A DNA stretch of 64,000 nt, from the NCBI RefSeq assembly GCF_003345295.1, contig NZ_CP031055.1, positions 1,860,001-1,924,000 of the forward strand. The letters run 5' to 3'. The position numbers were made by a program, and so were the translations under genes. This document shows, in pieces, positions 62,316-64,000 of the stretch. Numbering within the stretch: the stretch's first letter is position 1; each line of letters opens with the position of its first letter. The stretch comes from Vibrio splendidus. GTDB taxonomy: Bacteria; Pseudomonadota; Gammaproteobacteria; Enterobacterales; Vibrionaceae. The notes beneath the pieces are model-generated. The model made no database searches. It was not told where the DNA came from and was given only the letters and a program-made list of their open reading frames with translations.

Positions 62316-63185
62316 CTAAATACTGTCGTCAGTATCAGTTGGTGAAACCGTTTGAAACTCCCAATCTTTCCATACTTCTTCGACCCCAGAAGGTAGCCAG
62401 AGATTACGTCCAAGTTCCATCCACGGAGATGGATAATGGAAGTCACTGCCTTGGGAGGCTAATAGTTTGTATTGTATAGCATAATCCGCAAGTGTGCGTC
62501 TTTCTTGTTGTGCTTGCTGAGGTTGAGCCACTTCCATAGCGTCACCATTTGCTTCAACAAATGCAGCGAGCAGACGTTTAACCCACTTGGCTGTAAGTCC
62601 ATATCGCGCAGGGTGAGCCAATACCGCTTGACCGCCAGCCGCATGAATAGCCGTTACAGCATCACTCATTGAGCACCATGTTGGCGGCACATAACCTGGA
62701 TTGTTGCGCGTAAGAAACTTTTTAAACACTTGCTGCATGGTTTTCGCGTAGCCGTTGTCGACTAACCACTTCGCAAAGTGCGCTCGAGTAATTGGTGCAT
62801 CACCAGCAATCAACTTAACTTCTTCCAAAACGCCTTCACGGGTCGCTTTCTCGAGTCGTTGAGCAATCATCTCAGCACGCCCAATACGATGAAGCTTTTG
62901 TTGTTCTATTAACGCTTTCAATTCTGGTGATTCAGGATCGACGTTTAACCCAACAATATGGATATCTTTGTTTTGCCAAACGGTTGAGATCTCGATGCCG
63001 TTAATCAACTGAATAGGAAGATTGTTATCAGCAATATAGCTGCGAGCTTCAGCAAGCCCATCAGTCGTATCATGATCTGTAATCGCTAACGCTTCGATGT
63101 TAAAGCCTAACGCTCGGTCAATCAGTTCAGGTGGAGTAAGTCGGCCATCTGAGGCTGTTGTATGACTATGTAGATCAATTCTCAT
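62316..63185 (-). CDS. rnm: PHP-domain exonuclease RNase AM (YciV/TrpH)
   Basis: A 289-residue PHP phosphoesterase. Metal-ligand motifs are RIDLHSHTTASDGRL, ALAITDHDTTDG, NGIEIS, AHPARYG and GSDFHYP. E. coli YciV (RNase AM) is a 5'-3' exonuclease that also trims rRNA 5' ends. The ATG at 63185 is used; 23 further in-frame codons upstream would cross the trp promoter and are rejected. It is divergent from the trp operon, as in E. coli. Confidence 0.93.
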   Translation of the reverse strand: MRIDLHSHTTASDGRLTPPELIDRALGFNIEALAITDHDTTDGLAEARSYIADNNLPIQLINGIEISTVWQNKDIHIVGLNVDPESPELKALIEQQKLHRIGRAEMIAQRLEKATREGVLEEVKLIAGDAPITRAHFAKWLVDNGYAKTMQQVFKKFLTRNNPGYVPPTWCSMSDAVTAIHAAGGQAVLAHPARYGLTAKWVKRLLAAFVEANGDAMEVAQPQQAQQERRTLADYAIQYKLLASQGSDFHYPSPWMELGRNLWLPSGVEEVWKDWEFQTVSPTDTDDSI

Positions 63186-63237
63186 ATATTCTTTTTCATT
63201 GTTTTCAATTTTTATCGTTATATTTGTGTCAACGCAC

Positions 63238-63271
63238 TTGACCTGCAAGCGCAAAACTAGTTAACTAGTAC
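63238..63271 (+). promoter_or_regulatory. trp promoter and TrpR operator
   Basis: TTGACC (-35) and TTAACT (-10) are 17 bases apart, and ACTAGTTAACTAGT (63256-63269), a perfect palindrome identical to the core of the E. coli trp operator, overlaps the -10. TrpR with bound tryptophan should block the promoter here. Confidence 0.93.
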
Positions 63272-63305
63272 ACAAATACGAAGTATCACATTTGATAGGT
63301 TCACT

Positions 63306-63431
63306 ATGTTACAAGAATTTAACCAAAACCATAAAGATAAAGTTTTAGAACTTTCTTCAGTAGAAGCAAGTTCAGAGCTTAATTGGTGGCGCACTTGGAC
63401 AAGTTCTTGGTGGGCCAACGTGTACTTCTAA
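63306..63431 (+). CDS. trpL: trp operon leader peptide
   Basis: A 41-codon leader peptide with five tryptophans (residues 27, 28, 31, 35 and 36) in LNWWRTWTSSWWANVYF. Slow translation at these codons when charged tRNA-Trp is scarce would favour an antiterminator. GAT-rich sequence before the ATG serves as the start region; the position 35 bases after the operator and 32 bases before the attenuator fits attenuation. It is too short for normal gene prediction. Confidence 0.93.
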   Translation: MLQEFNQNHKDKVLELSSVEASSELNWWRTWTSSWWANVYF

Positions 63432-63463
63432 TTAAACAGTTTGTTTATAAAAAAGTTATCACT

Positions 63464-63490
63464 AAGCCCGCTTTCATAGCGGGCTTTTTA
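63464..63490 (+). terminator. trp attenuator
   Basis: The stem AAGCCCGCT / AGCGGGCTT with a 5-base loop is followed by TTT AATTT. Its first arm can alternatively pair with GTGGGC at the leader's last Trp codons, the expected antiterminator; this pairing is inferred by eye. Confidence 0.9.
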
Positions 63491-63617
63491 ATTTGTCGAA
63501 CATCTCACATTCAACTGACTAACAAATCAACGAATTGACCATATTCTAGATTGGGTGAAAGGTATCTTTATGCGACTATGTACGGCAGGAAATTTAAAGA
63601 ATCATAAAGGAGGTCTT

Positions 63618-64000
63618 GTGAACAAGGCCATTGAAATCAAAAAGCTGGGAACCATTGAGGTCATCAATTCTTCCGTTCCTTACTCGCAAGATCCAACCAG
63701 TGTTTTTCATACTCTGTGTGAAAACAAAACAGACAGTCTGTTGTTGGAATCTGCTGAGATTGAATCTAAACAGAACCTGACAAGCCTACTCCTTATCGAC
63801 TCTGCTGTTCGCATCGTATGTCGCGGACATGAAGTAACCTTTCAAGCGTTGACTCAAAATGGTCAAGCGCTAATCGAACACCTAGCTCAAAACGTTAAAA
63901 CAGAGATCAAATCTGACCTTACCGCTAACGTTTTGACGCTGACTTTTGTCGAGCCAAGCAACGAATTAGATGAAGACTCACGTTTAAGAGAAGCTTCTTC
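63618..64000 (+). CDS. trpE: Anthranilate synthase component I (partial, cut by window end)
   Basis: The first 127 codons of the first trp structural gene, starting GTG with AAAGGAGG before it. It catalyses chorismate plus ammonia (from TrpG) to anthranilate. The region LLLIDSAVRIVCRGHEVTF and the upstream KTDSLLLESAE segment match TrpE N-termini, and the early feedback-inhibition serine region is LLLESAEIESK. The frame stays open to the window edge. Confidence 0.93.
   Translation, partial: MNKAIEIKKLGTIEVINSSVPYSQDPTSVFHTLCENKTDSLLLESAEIESKQNLTSLLLIDSAVRIVCRGHEVTFQALTQNGQALIEHLAQNVKTEIKSDLTANVLTLTFVEPSNELDEDSRLREAS

Noticed and set aside
1..64000. CRISPR arrays, integrases, transposases or prophage genes
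   Set aside because: No regularly spaced repeats with spacers, and no recombinase or phage structural genes were seen in any frame.

Overview
The window looks like chromosomal DNA of a marine Vibrio, probably close to the Splendidus clade. This is inferred from gene content and order, not from a database match. The main pointers are the norspermidine pathway with a fused diaminobutyrate aminotransferase/decarboxylase, an nrfA gene divergent from nrfBCD-EXF, an EfpL/YeiP paralogue beside a YciU protein, and the uvrY-uvrC-pgsA-tRNA(Gly/Cys/Leu) order shared with Escherichia coli. Most of the window is core genome. I see no prophage, integron, transposase gene or CRISPR array.

Layout. 0-6 kb: a 2-oxoacid-type TRAP transporter (dctPQM), followed by a Cache-domain histidine kinase and a NarL-type response regulator. 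6-10.6 kb: a Lys/Ala-rich basic protein, a DUF2982 protein and the ldtD-ycbK-gloC cell-wall/MBL cluster. 10.7-15.8 kb: an iron-related cluster (two imelysins, a di-haem oxidoreductase, a DUF1513 protein) behind a Fur-like palindrome. 15.9-17 kb: ribA and a small unannotated GTG-start gene. 17-25.4 kb: the formate-dependent nitrite reductase system, with nrfBCD, nrfE, a CcmG-like gene and nrfF on one side, nrfA divergent, and nrfG displaced beyond nrfA and a rhodanese gene.

25.5-33.6 kb: gyrA, ubiG and the class Ia ribonucleotide reductase operon nrdA-nrdB-yfaE, with a DnaA box and NrdR-like boxes upstream. 33.7-39 kb: a DMSO-reductase-type operon (dmsABC) divergent from a TorD/DmsD chaperone and a NapF-like ferredoxin, with a consensus FNR box between them. 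39-44.6 kb: a CinA-like protein, a DUF3943 protein, a GcvR-like ACT protein, and a Calx-beta/DUF1566 lipoprotein coupled to a second DUF1566 protein. 44.7-50.2 kb: the norspermidine operon, interrupted by an ERIC-like palindrome. 50.2-51.1 kb: an 880-bp gene-poor stretch full of direct and inverted repeats. 51.1-55 kb: four tRNAs, pgsA, uvrC and uvrY/varA. 55-63.2 kb: polB, a nucleotidyltransferase, efpL, yciU, a TrmH-type methylase, rluB, yciO and the PHP phosphoesterase rnm. 63.2-64 kb: the trp promoter/operator, a leader peptide with five Trp codons, the attenuator, and the start of trpE, cut by the window end.

How it works together. Two anaerobic respiratory systems (nitrite to ammonia, and an S- or N-oxide reductase) carry sequence signatures of FNR and NarP control. 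Iron uptake (Fur), deoxynucleotide synthesis (DnaA/NrdR) and tryptophan synthesis (TrpR plus attenuation) carry theirs. No wholly new system stands out. The least explained items are the repeat-rich 50-51 kb block, the ERIC-like element inside the norspermidine operon, the TTTGGG array at 5.9 kb, the 58-residue gene at 16.8 kb and the DUF1566 pair at 42-44.6 kb.
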